DNA of 33,900 nt, from assembly GCA_965658025.1 (NCBI GenBank), contig CBFHQL010000019.1:1-33900 (forward strand). The letters run 5' to 3'. The translations under genes and the position numbers were made by a program. Numbering within the stretch: position 1 is the stretch's first letter; each line of letters starts with the position of its first letter. The notes beneath the pieces were generated by a model. That model was not told the origin of the DNA and ran no database searches. It saw only the letters and a program-made list of their open reading frames with translations. The DNA is from UBA3537 sp965658025 (GTDB taxonomy: Bacteria; Bacteroidota; Bacteroidia; Flavobacteriales; Flavobacteriaceae). This document shows, in pieces, positions 23,957-31,823 of the stretch.

Positions 23957-25543
23957 TTAAAACTCCGAAGTCAAATGAAATTTGATGGAAGGGTATTTTT
24001 GTTCGGTCATTTGTAGCGTAAATTTGGAATCGGCCAAAAAGACCAATTGGCCTTGTTTGTCTTTGGCCAAAAAGCGTTGTTTTACGCGTTTAAATTCTTT
24101 AAACTCTTCGCTTTTTTCGTCTTGGGGCTCTATCCAAGCGGCTTTATGGACGTTTAAGTTTTCGTAACTACATTTGGCGCCATATTCGTGTTCCAAACGG
24201 TATTGGATCACTTCGTATTGTAGCGCCCCAACGGTGCCAATCACTTTTCGTCCATTGAGATCAAGGGTAAATAATTGTGCTACACCTTCGTCCATCAACT
24301 GGTCAATCCCCTTAAAAAGTTGTTTGGACTTCATGGGGTCGGCATTGTTGATGTATCTAAAATGTTCAGGCGAAAAACTAGGAATCCCTTTGTAGTTCAA
24401 AATTTCGCCTTGCGTAAGGGTGTCGCCAATTTTAAAATTACCGGTATCGTGTAGCCCTACAATATCGCCAGGGTAGGAGGTGTCTACAATTTCTTTTTTC
24501 TCTGCAAAAAAGGCATTAGGGCTCGAAAATTTTAGTTTTTTGTTGTGGCGTACATGTAAGTAGGGGGTATTGCGTTTAAATTCACCTGAAACAATTTTGA
24601 TAAAGGCCAATCGGTCGCGGTGTTTGGGGTCCATATTGGCATGGATTTTAAAGACAAAGCCCGAAAATTTGGATTCATCAGGATGAACAAGACGTTCTTC
24701 ACTGGCTTTTGGTCGGGGTGGCGGGGCAATGTCTACAAAGCAGTCCAACAATTCGCGAACACCAAAATTATTCAGCGCAGAACCAAAAAATACAGGTTGA
24801 AGATTGCCTTCTTGATAGGCGTTTTTATCAAATTCCGGATAAATGCCTTGTACCAATTCTATTTCTTCACGTAGGGTTTGCGCCGCTGTATCGCCTACCA
24901 ATGTGTTTAATTGGTTATCTGATAAATCAGAAATTTCAACGGTATCTTCAATATCTTTTTTACTATCCCCTGTAAAGAGGTTTATGTTTTTTTCCCATAA
25001 ATTGTAAATCCCCTTAAAATCGTAACCCATACCAATAGGAAAACTTAGTGGGGTGACTTTTAATCCTAATTTTTGTTCTACTTCATCTAATAAATCAAAA
25101 GCGTCTTTTCCCTCTCGGTCGAGTTTATTGATAAACACGATGATGGGGATGTTGCGCATACGGCACACTTGGACTAATTTTTCGGTTTGTTCTTCGACCC
25201 CTTTAGCCACATCAATGACGACAATTACGCTATCTACAGCAGTAAGAGTTCGAAAGGTATCTTCGGCAAAATCTTTGTGTCCGGGGGTGTCTAAAATATT
25301 GATTTTGATGTTTTTATACTCAAAAGCCAAGACAGAAGTAGCCACAGAAATTCCCCGTTGGCGTTCGATTTCCATAAAATCACTGGTCGCTCCTTTCTTG
25401 ATTTTATTGCTTTTGACTGCTCCAGCTTCTTGAATGGCTCCACCAAACAAAAGGAGTTTTTCGGTAAGGGTAGTTTTCCCTGCATCGGGATGCGATACAA
25501 TTCCAAAAGTACGACGGCGCTGAATTTCGCTTTTAAAAGACAT
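23957..25543 (-). CDS. prfC: Peptide chain release factor 3
   Basis: RF3 is a GTPase that removes RF1 and RF2 from the ribosome after peptide release. The 528-residue protein has the P-loop SHPDAGKTT (17-25), switch region ERQRGISVATSV, DTPGHKDF (85-92) and NKLDREGKD (139-147), followed by OB-type domain II and domain III with FTLDLNGRKVIGTVGALQYEV. These distinguish it from EF-G, which is longer. A TATCTTTG box at 25560-25567 on the minus strand is a candidate -7 element, 16 nt upstream of the ATG. The gene is single, convergent with ligA. Confidence 0.96.
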   Translation of the reverse strand: MSFKSEIQRRRTFGIVSHPDAGKTTLTEKLLLFGGAIQEAGAVKSNKIKKGATSDFMEIERQRGISVATSVLAFEYKNIKINILDTPGHKDFAEDTFRTLTAVDSVIVVIDVAKGVEEQTEKLVQVCRMRNIPIIVFINKLDREGKDAFDLLDEVEQKLGLKVTPLSFPIGMGYDFKGIYNLWEKNINLFTGDSKKDIEDTVEISDLSDNQLNTLVGDTAAQTLREEIELVQGIYPEFDKNAYQEGNLQPVFFGSALNNFGVRELLDCFVDIAPPPRPKASEERLVHPDESKFSGFVFKIHANMDPKHRDRLAFIKIVSGEFKRNTPYLHVRHNKKLKFSSPNAFFAEKKEIVDTSYPGDIVGLHDTGNFKIGDTLTQGEILNYKGIPSFSPEHFRYINNADPMKSKQLFKGIDQLMDEGVAQLFTLDLNGRKVIGTVGALQYEVIQYRLEHEYGAKCSYENLNVHKAAWIEPQDEKSEEFKEFKRVKQRFLAKDKQGQLVFLADSKFTLQMTEQKYPSIKFHLTSEF

Positions 25544-25689
25544 TGATTATAAATTTGGGCAAAGATACTATTATTCAATCAAGAACTATTACTCTTTTTT
25601 GGGTTTCTAAACCGCAAAAATGAGGTTCAAAAATTATATTTTAGCAATTAATTAATATAATATCATAAATTAGTGGGTAATTTAGCACC

Positions 25690-26214
25690 ATGATTGAAGA
25701 ACAGGTCGTATTGGTCAATGAACATGACGAACAAATTGGATTGATGCCCAAAATGGAGGCGCATGAAAAAGCGGTTTTGCACCGTGCCTTTTCGGTATTT
25801 ATTTTTAATGCTAAAAACGAACTCATGTTACAACAACGTGCGGCGCACAAATACCATTCGCCACTATTGTGGACCAATACATGTTGTAGTCATCAGCGTG
25901 ATGGCGAATCCAATATTGAGGCAGGAACACGACGTTTGCAAGAAGAAATGGGGTTTACGACGCCTCTTAAAGAAACGACCTCTTTTATTTACAAAGCGCC
26001 TTTTGATAATGGCCTGACCGAGCATGAGTTGGATCATATCATGATTGGATATTATGAAGATGACCCCATCATCAACACAGACGAAGTTGAACATTGGAAA
26101 TGGATGCCCTTAGAGGAAGTAAAACAAGATATAAGTGTACAACCAGCGTTGTATACAGCTTGGTTTAAAATTATTTTTGAAAAATTTTATAATCATCTAA
26201 ACACAACATCATGA
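25690..26214 (+). CDS. idi: Isopentenyl-diphosphate delta-isomerase, type 1
   Basis: Idi interconverts isopentenyl and dimethylallyl diphosphate for isoprenoid synthesis. The 174-residue Nudix protein has WTNTCCSHQ with catalytic Cys66, the modified Nudix box GESNIEAGTRRLQEEMGF (about 72-89) and the EHELDH motif (Glu111, Glu113) that supplies the second active-site acid. The stop overlaps the queD start by 4 nt (ATGA). A near-consensus TAATTTAG at about 25678-25685 is too close to the ATG to judge. Confidence 0.95.
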   Translation: MIEEQVVLVNEHDEQIGLMPKMEAHEKAVLHRAFSVFIFNAKNELMLQQRAAHKYHSPLLWTNTCCSHQRDGESNIEAGTRRLQEEMGFTTPLKETTSFIYKAPFDNGLTEHELDHIMIGYYEDDPIINTDEVEHWKWMPLEEVKQDISVQPALYTAWFKIIFEKFYNHLNTTS

Positions 26215-26621
26215 ATGTAACCGTAAGCCGACGTGCCCATTTTAATGCGGCCCATAGATTATACAGACCAGACTGGAGTGCTGAAAAAAACGATGCTGTT
26301 TTTGGCAAATGCAATAACCCTAATTTCCACGGACACAACTACGATCTTGTTGTGAGTGTTACTGGTGAAATTGATCCCGAAACGGGCTTTGTTGTGGATG
26401 TAAAAATCTTAAAAGATTTTATAAAATCTGAGGTAGAAGATGCCTTTGATCACAAAAATCTAAACCTTGATGTCCCCGAGTTTAAAAATTTAAATCCTAC
26501 TGCCGAAAATATTGTTGTGGTGATTTACAACAAACTCAAAGCCGTTTTAGATGCTCATTTGTCTTTGGAAGTCACCCTCTATGAAACCCCAAGGAATTTT
26601 GTTTCTTATTCTGGAAAATAA
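26211..26621 (+). CDS. queD: 6-carboxytetrahydropterin synthase / PTPS family (QueD-like)
   Basis: The 136-residue protein has the PTPS fold marks: FNAAHRL with His15, FGKCNNPNFHGHNY with Cys34 and zinc ligands His40 and His42, FVVDVKILKD, FDHKNLN and TLYETPRNF with Glu125. QueD converts 7,8-dihydroneopterin triphosphate to 6-carboxytetrahydropterin, the first dedicated step to queuosine and other 7-deazapurines. True PTPS makes a biopterin precursor instead, and the sequence alone does not exclude that. queC, queE and folE are not nearby. It overlaps idi by 4 nt and abuts manA with no gap. Confidence 0.88.
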   Translation: MNVTVSRRAHFNAAHRLYRPDWSAEKNDAVFGKCNNPNFHGHNYDLVVSVTGEIDPETGFVVDVKILKDFIKSEVEDAFDHKNLNLDVPEFKNLNPTAENIVVVIYNKLKAVLDAHLSLEVTLYETPRNFVSYSGK

Positions 26622-27593
26622 ATGATGTCAGCACTGTATCCACTAAAATTCACCCCCATTTTAAAAGAAAAAATTTGGGGCGGCCAAAAGCTAAATACGT
26701 TGTTAAACAAATCTATGGATTCGGATGGTGTTGGCGAAAGCTGGGAACTGAGCGACGTTGAAGGCGATACTTCTTTGGTGGCGAATGGACCTCTTTCGGG
26801 AACTTCATTGAAAACGCTTTTGGAACAATACAAAGCGGATTTAGTTGGCGAAAAAGTTTATGCACAATTTGGTGCAAAATTTCCTTTACTCATCAAGTAT
26901 ATTGACGCCAAAAAGGATTTATCGGTTCAGTTGCACCCCAACGACACATTGGCCAAAGCACGCCACCAAAGTTTTGGTAAAACAGAAATGTGGTATGTTA
27001 TGCAAGCCGATAAAGACTCAAATTTGATTATCGATTTTAATCAGCCCATGACGGCAGAGCTTTACAAAAAGCATCTGGAGGCAAAAACCCTAACGTCAAT
27101 TCTGAATTTTGAAACCGTAACCAAAGGGGATACATTTTTTATAGAAGTTGGGCGTGTACATGCCATAGGAGCAGGAGTATTGTTGGCCGAAATCCAGCAA
27201 ACCAGCGACATTACCTATCGGGTATACGATTGGGACCGCACCGATGCCAAGGGTAAACCACGGGAATTACACAACGATTTGGCCATGGATGCCATAGATT
27301 TCAATATGACTAAAGATTTTAAGGTTAATTATAAGCCCCAAAAAAATACGTCCGAACAATTGGTTTCATGCCCCTATTTTACGACTAATATTCTCGATGT
27401 TGAGGGCGCAATTTTAAAACACAATACTAAAAATTCTTTTTTGATTTATATGGCTGTTGATGGCGCTGCTGTTTTTGAAGTTGATGGAAAACTAACAGAA
27501 CTATCTTTTGGTGAAACGATTTTAATACCTGCTTCGATAAAAGATTTTAAAATTACTTCACCAAATGCTCGATTGTTGGAGGTTTATATTTGA
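26622..27593 (+). CDS. manA: Mannose-6-phosphate isomerase, type I
   Basis: This 323-residue enzyme interconverts mannose-6-phosphate and fructose-6-phosphate. It has PLKFTPILKEKIWGGQKL at the N-terminus, the zinc-site segments LSVQLHPNDTLA and GKTEMWYVM, and VGRVHAIGAGVLLAEIQQTS, as in the short bacterial class (about 320 residues, like Bacillus ManA). Two ATGs lie in tandem (26622 and 26625); either may be used. It starts immediately after the queD stop, so idi, queD and manA appear to be one transcript although their pathways differ. Confidence 0.95.
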   Translation: MMSALYPLKFTPILKEKIWGGQKLNTLLNKSMDSDGVGESWELSDVEGDTSLVANGPLSGTSLKTLLEQYKADLVGEKVYAQFGAKFPLLIKYIDAKKDLSVQLHPNDTLAKARHQSFGKTEMWYVMQADKDSNLIIDFNQPMTAELYKKHLEAKTLTSILNFETVTKGDTFFIEVGRVHAIGAGVLLAEIQQTSDITYRVYDWDRTDAKGKPRELHNDLAMDAIDFNMTKDFKVNYKPQKNTSEQLVSCPYFTTNILDVEGAILKHNTKNSFLIYMAVDGAAVFEVDGKLTELSFGETILIPASIKDFKITSPNARLLEVYI

Positions 27594-27601
27594 AAATGAT
27601 G

Positions 27602-27609
27602 TAATTTTG
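27602..27609 (+). promoter_or_regulatory. Candidate -7 box for the 88-residue gene
   Basis: TAATTTTG matches TAnnTTTG 22 nt upstream of the ATG at 27632. The TTG at 27576-27578 lies 23 nt further upstream, at the long end of the accepted spacing. Confidence 0.45.
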
Positions 27610-27631
27610 TAAAAAATAAATAAATTGAATT

Positions 27632-27898
27632 ATGGCTAACGTTAGAAATTTAAAAAAAGACATCAATTATGTTTTAGGGGACATCATTGAAGCAGTATAC
27701 ATTTGGGAATCTGCAAATCCCGATAAAGACCGAAAAAAGAGTGATGCCATAATCGATGAAGCTATTGCTACTTTTGACGATCTTATCGAAAAAGTAAATG
27801 CCAAAGACGTTGAAAATCACAAGGTACATTTCAAAGGAATTGCTGCCGAACTAGAAACTAAAGGCCGTGCCATGATTGAAAAGATCAATGCCCTTTAA
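27632..27898 (+). CDS. Small acidic helical protein, unknown function
   Basis: I do not recognise a named family for this 88-residue protein. It is predicted all-helical, rich in Lys, Asp and Glu, with no signal peptide, membrane segment or cysteine. Its phrases are NVRNLKKDINYVLGDIIEAV, DRKKSDAIIDEAIATFDDL and LETKGRAMIEKINAL, with heptad-like spacing that suggests a small coiled-coil or helical bundle. It has its own candidate promoter and normal codon use, so it is probably a real, possibly well-expressed cytoplasmic protein. It abuts the convergent DUF4369 gene with no base between the stop codons. Confidence 0.75.
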   Translation: MANVRNLKKDINYVLGDIIEAVYIWESANPDKDRKKSDAIIDEAIATFDDLIEKVNAKDVENHKVHFKGIAAELETKGRAMIEKINAL

Positions 27899-28597
27899 TT
27901 AGTTGTCTTCAGGCGTCATTTTTTTCAAGTAATCTTTTAGAATTATACCATACTTTGAGGCTGCGATTCTTGGAGTCAAACTGTTGTATATGGTATCCAA
28001 GAAGGTAGAATTTGCATCATATATATCAGAGAGCGCTATATAAGGTGCAACTTCGTTATCTTTATTATTTATGGCGTAATTAATGCTGTACAAATATTGC
28101 CTTTTGAGGTTTGTTTCCATTTGTTTTTCAACAGCAGTCACTTCTTTTTCTTCACCCAAACGTTGCGCATTTAAGGAAACTTCCATTAATTCTAAGTGTT
28201 TGTTTTTAAAACGACTCAAATTATCGCGGTAATCTTTAAGAAGTTTTTGTTGTTTGCCGCCTTCAATTTTAGCATCATAAACAAATCGTTTTAAAGTGGT
28301 GTTGATAGTGGTTAGCCCTTCATCAGCAAAAAACTGTATCCGCTCAGCATCCATTGCTTTTGATAAGCTTAAATAAAGCACTTCGGGTTCATCAAGCTGG
28401 CATCCCAATTGAAAGGTTTCTTCACCTTTGACGGATAATGAATCTATAGAAATATAAGTGGTATCTTGAAATTTCTGCAAATACACCATTCCTTTTTGTA
28501 GCCCTTTTACAGTCATTGAAACTGTGGTGTTATGTTTGGGTTCAGTACCACATGCGATGATAGAAAATAGGACTGTGAGGATAAAATATTTTTTCAT
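27899..28597 (-). CDS. DUF4369 domain lipoprotein
   Basis: The 232-residue protein has a lipoprotein signal (FSIIACGTEP, Cys16). A beta-rich DUF4369 domain follows (about residues 24-115, with VKGLQKGMVYLQKFQDTTYI and GEETFQLGCQLDEPEVLYLS), then a helical C-terminal half. DUF4369 usually precedes a thioredoxin-like domain in Bacteroidota lipoproteins; here no CxxC thioredoxin domain follows, so it is the stand-alone form. It probably sits in the periplasm attached to a membrane. It starts 28 nt after the DUF819 gene on the same strand. Confidence 0.82.
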   Translation of the reverse strand: MKKYFILTVLFSIIACGTEPKHNTTVSMTVKGLQKGMVYLQKFQDTTYISIDSLSVKGEETFQLGCQLDEPEVLYLSLSKAMDAERIQFFADEGLTTINTTLKRFVYDAKIEGGKQQKLLKDYRDNLSRFKNKHLELMEVSLNAQRLGEEKEVTAVEKQMETNLKRQYLYSINYAINNKDNEVAPYIALSDIYDANSTFLDTIYNSLTPRIAASKYGIILKDYLKKMTPEDN

Positions 28598-28625
28598 GGT
28601 TATTTTTAATTTAAAATTGATTAAT

Positions 28626-29942
28626 CTAAGCCGTTCCTGAGGCCAATGCCATAAGTATAGTACATCCTATAGCGGCAACAGTTCCAATGGCATAGCCAAA
28701 TACGGCCAACAGTACGCCCACCGTTGCTAAAGATGGATGAAAAGCAGAGGCCACAATTGGCGCAGAAGCTGCACCTCCTACATTGGCTTGACTTCCTACA
28801 GCGAGGAAAAAATATGGTGCTTTAATAAGTTTTGCAACGAGAATCAGCAACAGTGCGTGGATACTCATCCATACTATCCCTATGGCAATAAGCCCGGTAT
28901 TGTCAAAAATGAGTTTTAAATCCATTTTCATGCCAATGGTAGCCACTAAAATATAAATAAAGACACTCCCAAATTTACTCGCTCCTGCACCTTCATAATT
29001 TTTTGCCTTTGTAAAGGAAAGTCCCACAGCAACAAGCGTTGAAATACTAATCATCCAGAAGAAAGATGAGCCCAAAAATGTAAAAATATTTTTAGAGGTT
29101 TCCGATTCAATACCAGAGACAAGGTTTTCGAAAAATGGGGCTAAATATCCAGCACACAAATGTGAAAAGCTTACTGTGCCAAAGGCAATACCCACCATGA
29201 TCATCAAATCTGTAAGACTTGGATTTCTTTTGACACTTTCTGTAAAAGAGGATACCTTTTCTTTAAGATCTTCGATGGCTGTAGTATCGGCTTTGAGCCA
29301 TGTATTGATGCGTTTTCTTTTTCCTATCCCAATCAACAGTAGAGCCATCCAAATATTGGCAACCACAATATCGACAAATACCATACCGCCATAGAGTTTA
29401 GGGTTATAGCCATAAATTTCAAGCATAGCTGTTTGGTTTGCACCCCCACCAATCCAACTCCCTGCAAGGGTAGACAATCCTCGCCAAACCGCATCTGGAC
29501 CAACACCACCAACTGTTTCTGGAGAAACCATAGCGATAAGCAAAATGGCAATGGGGCCACCAATAACAATCCCTAATGTTCCCGTAAAAAACATAATTAG
29601 CGCTTTCCATCCCAGATTGAATACGGCTTTTAAATCTATGCTCAACGTCATGAGTACAAGTGCGGCGGGTAGTAAGTACCGACTTGCAACATAGTATAAA
29701 TTACTGCTTTCATTGACCACAGTTCCCGAAGGGGTGATGCGTTCCCAATCAGGAGCAATCCAACCCAATGTTGTAAATACTGCTGGAAGCATATAGGCCA
29801 TAAAAAGTCCTGGAACTATTTTGTAAAATTTATGCCAAAACCCCGAAGTTTTGGATTCTGTATAAAAAATAAATGCAATGGCTAACATAAGTAAACCAAA
29901 TACAATAGTATCATTTGTAAAAAGAGGTGTGGTGCTGGTCAT
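28626..29942 (-). CDS. DUF819 family membrane protein (putative permease)
   Basis: The 438-residue protein is strongly hydrophobic, with about eleven membrane segments spread over its length, and matches the DUF819 (YjcL-like) family. Typical segments are STLAGSWIGGGANQTAMLEI (about residue 155-174) and GSQANVGGAASAPIVASAFH near the C-terminus; the two glycine-rich loops suggest an inverted-repeat transporter. The substrate is unknown. The leader (29943-29985) contains ATTAAGAGAAA on the minus strand, perfectly complementary to the terminator-loop region of the first candidate small RNA next door. A TATATTGT at about 29990-29997 (minus) is one base off the -7 consensus. Confidence 0.88.
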   Translation of the reverse strand: MTSTTPLFTNDTIVFGLLMLAIAFIFYTESKTSGFWHKFYKIVPGLFMAYMLPAVFTTLGWIAPDWERITPSGTVVNESSNLYYVASRYLLPAALVLMTLSIDLKAVFNLGWKALIMFFTGTLGIVIGGPIAILLIAMVSPETVGGVGPDAVWRGLSTLAGSWIGGGANQTAMLEIYGYNPKLYGGMVFVDIVVANIWMALLLIGIGKRKRINTWLKADTTAIEDLKEKVSSFTESVKRNPSLTDLMIMVGIAFGTVSFSHLCAGYLAPFFENLVSGIESETSKNIFTFLGSSFFWMISISTLVAVGLSFTKAKNYEGAGASKFGSVFIYILVATIGMKMDLKLIFDNTGLIAIGIVWMSIHALLLILVAKLIKAPYFFLAVGSQANVGGAASAPIVASAFHPSLATVGVLLAVFGYAIGTVAAIGCTILMALASGTA

Positions 29943-30011
29943 TGTTAATGTTTTTTAGTATTTATGTGTTTTCTCTTAATAGACATGAACAATATACAGT
30001 ATAATTTATTT

Positions 30012-30028
30012 TTGGCACGGAAGTTGTG
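30012..30028 (+). promoter_or_regulatory. Sigma-54-like -24/-12 element before small RNA copy 1
   Basis: TTGGCACG-GAAG-TTGTG closely fits the RpoN consensus TGGCACG-N4-TTGC(A/T); only the C of the -12 GC is replaced by T. The start point would be near 30036-30040, just before the first hairpin. A competing reading is a TATTTTTG box at 30007-30014. Confidence 0.45.
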
Positions 30029-30035
30029 TAACATA

Positions 30036-30120
30036 AAGTATATTATTTAATTTTTTTGTTAGTAATATATATTTTGGTTGGTTAGTGGTTAAAGCATCAT
30101 TTCTCTTAATGATGCTTTTT
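30036..30120 (+). ncRNA. Candidate small RNA, copy 1
   Basis: The unit has a weak A/T hairpin (TATATTA 30039-30045 with TAATATA 30063-30069), then the 14-mer TTTGGTTGGTTAGT (30073-30086). An intrinsic terminator closes it: stem AAAGCATCATT/AATGATGCTTT (30091-30101, 30108-30118), loop TCTCTT, with T-rich sequence after. A second unit of the same design follows at 30184-30250. The order and the conserved 14-mer argue for a transcribed plus-strand RNA of about 85 nt. It has no open reading frame of note. It could be a member of a known flavobacterial RNA motif such as Flavo-1, which I cannot test. Together with copy 2 it fills the 308-base gap 29943-30250. Confidence 0.6.
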
Positions 30121-30163
30121 CCTTTTGTGAAAGTATTGTTAAACATAATATCAATATAAACTA

Positions 30164-30180
30164 TTGGTTCTATATTTGTA
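30164..30180 (+). promoter_or_regulatory. Promoter region of small RNA copy 2
   Basis: TTGG (30164-30167), 8 nt, then TTGTA (30176-30180) repeats the spacing seen before copy 1 (TTGG, 8 nt, TTGTG). The same bases hold a perfect TATATTTG box (30171-30178), so this may be an ordinary promoter whose start would be near 30184. Confidence 0.5.
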
Positions 30181-30183
30181 CTA

Positions 30184-30250
30184 TAAAGATTGTATTTTGA
30201 ATACACTTTGGTTGGTTAGTAATAAAAGCACTGTTCTCTCAGTGCTTTTT
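30184..30250 (+). ncRNA. Candidate small RNA, copy 2
   Basis: The unit has a 6-bp hairpin TGTATT-TTG-AATACA (30191-30205), the 14-mer TTTGGTTGGTTAGT (30207-30220) identical to copy 1, and a terminator with stem AAAAGCACTG/CAGTGCTTTT (30224-30233, 30240-30249), loop TTCTCT, and seven T. The stems differ from copy 1 in sequence while keeping pairing, and the loop motif TTCTCT is shared, which supports selection on an RNA structure. The terminator is nearly symmetrical and also lies directly after the stop codon of the minus-strand hydrolase gene (30251), so it may end both transcripts. Confidence 0.62.
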
Positions 30251-31177
30251 TTATTTCAAAGCTTTTACAAAATCCAACATCCTTTCGCTGACTTCTTGGG
30301 CAATTTCTAATGTAGCAATATTATAAGATTTCATATTTTCCAAATCATCACCTTCAATGTTTACCAAAACATGATTCATGTTTTCTACAATAAGTAACTG
30401 TCCATTTTGTGCTGCTTCATACAATAGTTTAGCTTCTTCAATACCTACTTGCAAATCCTTATCACCATTGATGATAAGGGTAGGTGTTTCTTGTTTTTTC
30501 ATCACTTCAACGGGGTTGTATTGCATCCAATTAGCCATAAAAGGTTGAAGCTCCAAATTAAAAATTGAGGCCAATGGCAACGGATAATCTTTTGTGGTTT
30601 CTCCTGCTTTTAGTGTGGCTAAAACGCGCTTACTGTCTTCCAAAAACATTGGTGCCGATTTCGAGATTTGTTCTTCAAGAATCTGATCAATAGGTTTTCC
30701 AGCGCCTGCCAATGAGATAAATGCATCAACACTTTGATTTAGTGCCAATAATCCCACCAAACTTCCTTGGCTATGCCCTGCAACAATGATGGTTTCATAC
30801 TTGGATTTAAAAAAATTAATGACTGATTTTGCATCGGTCACAAAATCATCAAAAGAGATATTTTCATCAATAGTTTTTGTGCGAATTTGTTTAACAATTC
30901 TTTTGTCATACCTGAACGTTGCAATGCCATTATTAGACAAAAAAGTAGCCATTTTTTTTAGCATATCATTTTTCATAAATGATTGATTGCCATTACGATC
31001 CGTGGGGCCAGAGCCAGCGATAAAAATTACCAATGGTGAAGTTTCATTCTCAATTGGGGTATACAAAGTTCCTTCAATGTGTTGATTTACACCAAGCTCA
31101 GTTGTGGCAAAATTTTGCCCTAAAATAGGCATCGAAAAAAGTAAACTAAAAGCCAGTGACAAAAGGAATTTTTTCAT
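30251..31177 (-). CDS. Secreted alpha/beta hydrolase (esterase-like)
   Basis: I use the ATG at 31177 (308 residues, MKKFLLSLAFSLLFSMPILG), a normal signal peptide; another ATG at 31183 adds two residues and directly abuts the alkB stop. The hydrolase fold shows VIFIAGSGPTDRNGNQS (oxyanion region), FRYDKR, the nucleophile elbow GHSQGS (Ser about 140), Asp in INGDKDLQV and His in ENMNHVLV. It matches serine esterases or peptidases of the alpha/beta hydrolase superfamily acting in the periplasm; the substrate is unknown. Its stop codon touches the terminator shared with small RNA copy 2. Co-transcription with alkB is likely. Confidence 0.9.
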   Translation of the reverse strand: MKKFLLSLAFSLLFSMPILGQNFATTELGVNQHIEGTLYTPIENETSPLVIFIAGSGPTDRNGNQSFMKNDMLKKMATFLSNNGIATFRYDKRIVKQIRTKTIDENISFDDFVTDAKSVINFFKSKYETIIVAGHSQGSLVGLLALNQSVDAFISLAGAGKPIDQILEEQISKSAPMFLEDSKRVLATLKAGETTKDYPLPLASIFNLELQPFMANWMQYNPVEVMKKQETPTLIINGDKDLQVGIEEAKLLYEAAQNGQLLIVENMNHVLVNIEGDDLENMKSYNIATLEIAQEVSERMLDFVKALK

Positions 31178-31183
31178 AATCAT

Positions 31184-31783
31184 CTATTTTATAATTCGAA
31201 ATGTGAGGTTGATGCGTTCACCAACATTTTTTTTAGTTTTTGGAATCTGATGAAGCCAATGATGTTGTGTGCTACCACTCATAACCAAAAGACTACCATG
31301 AGCCAAATTTAGTCTTAATTTTTGAGTTTTGTCTGTGCGGTGTTTCATATGAAACAGGCGCTCGGCACCCAAACTAACAGAGGCGATAACAGGGTTTTTG
31401 CCTAATTCTTTTTCGTTGTCGGCATGCCAACCGTTACTGTCTTGTCCATTGCGGTACAAGTTGAGCAAGCACGTTGTAAATTTTTGGTCTAATTTTTTTT
31501 CAATTTTTGATTTGATATCCAAAAGTACAGGCGAAAAAGGGGTTGGATGCATCGTAACATTAGAGTAGGTATAAGGATTTTTATTATCGGCAAAAAGGGC
31601 TGTAAGCCGAGGTTGATCATATTCTTTGCCAAAAACTTTAATACGGTCTTGCTGCCAATCGGTTTCTTTTCGTAATACATCAAAATAAGTTGATGCTTCA
31701 TTGTGGCTTAAAAAATGCTCATCGTAGGAAATTTCTGCATCCTTTAAATCTAAAGTTGTATTATTTTGAACCCCAAAAAGCAT
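31184..31783 (-). CDS. alkB: AlkB-type alpha-ketoglutarate-dependent dioxygenase
   Basis: AlkB enzymes reverse 1-methyladenine and 3-methylcytosine in nucleic acids using Fe(II) and 2-oxoglutarate. The 199-residue protein has the iron ligands His120 and Asp122 in NGWHADNEKELG and His178 in HHWLHQIP, and the 2-oxoglutarate-binding arginines Arg190 and Arg196 in ERINLTFR. The layout is closest to the ALKBH2/3-like bacterial group (about 200 residues) rather than E. coli AlkB. The next gene downstream, the hydrolase, follows without spacing. No Ada or AlkA neighbour is seen. Confidence 0.93.
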   Translation of the reverse strand: MLFGVQNNTTLDLKDAEISYDEHFLSHNEASTYFDVLRKETDWQQDRIKVFGKEYDQPRLTALFADNKNPYTYSNVTMHPTPFSPVLLDIKSKIEKKLDQKFTTCLLNLYRNGQDSNGWHADNEKELGKNPVIASVSLGAERLFHMKHRTDKTQKLRLNLAHGSLLVMSGSTQHHWLHQIPKTKKNVGERINLTFRIIK

Positions 31784-31823
31784 CGTTTAATTTTTTTTCT
31801 AAATTAGCATAAGTTCTGAATTC

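Noticed and set aside
30006..30206. Minus-strand 66-codon open frame in the small RNA region
   Set aside because: A/T-rich, runs antisense through the hairpins and the conserved 14-mer of copy 1, ends without context, and resembles no protein.
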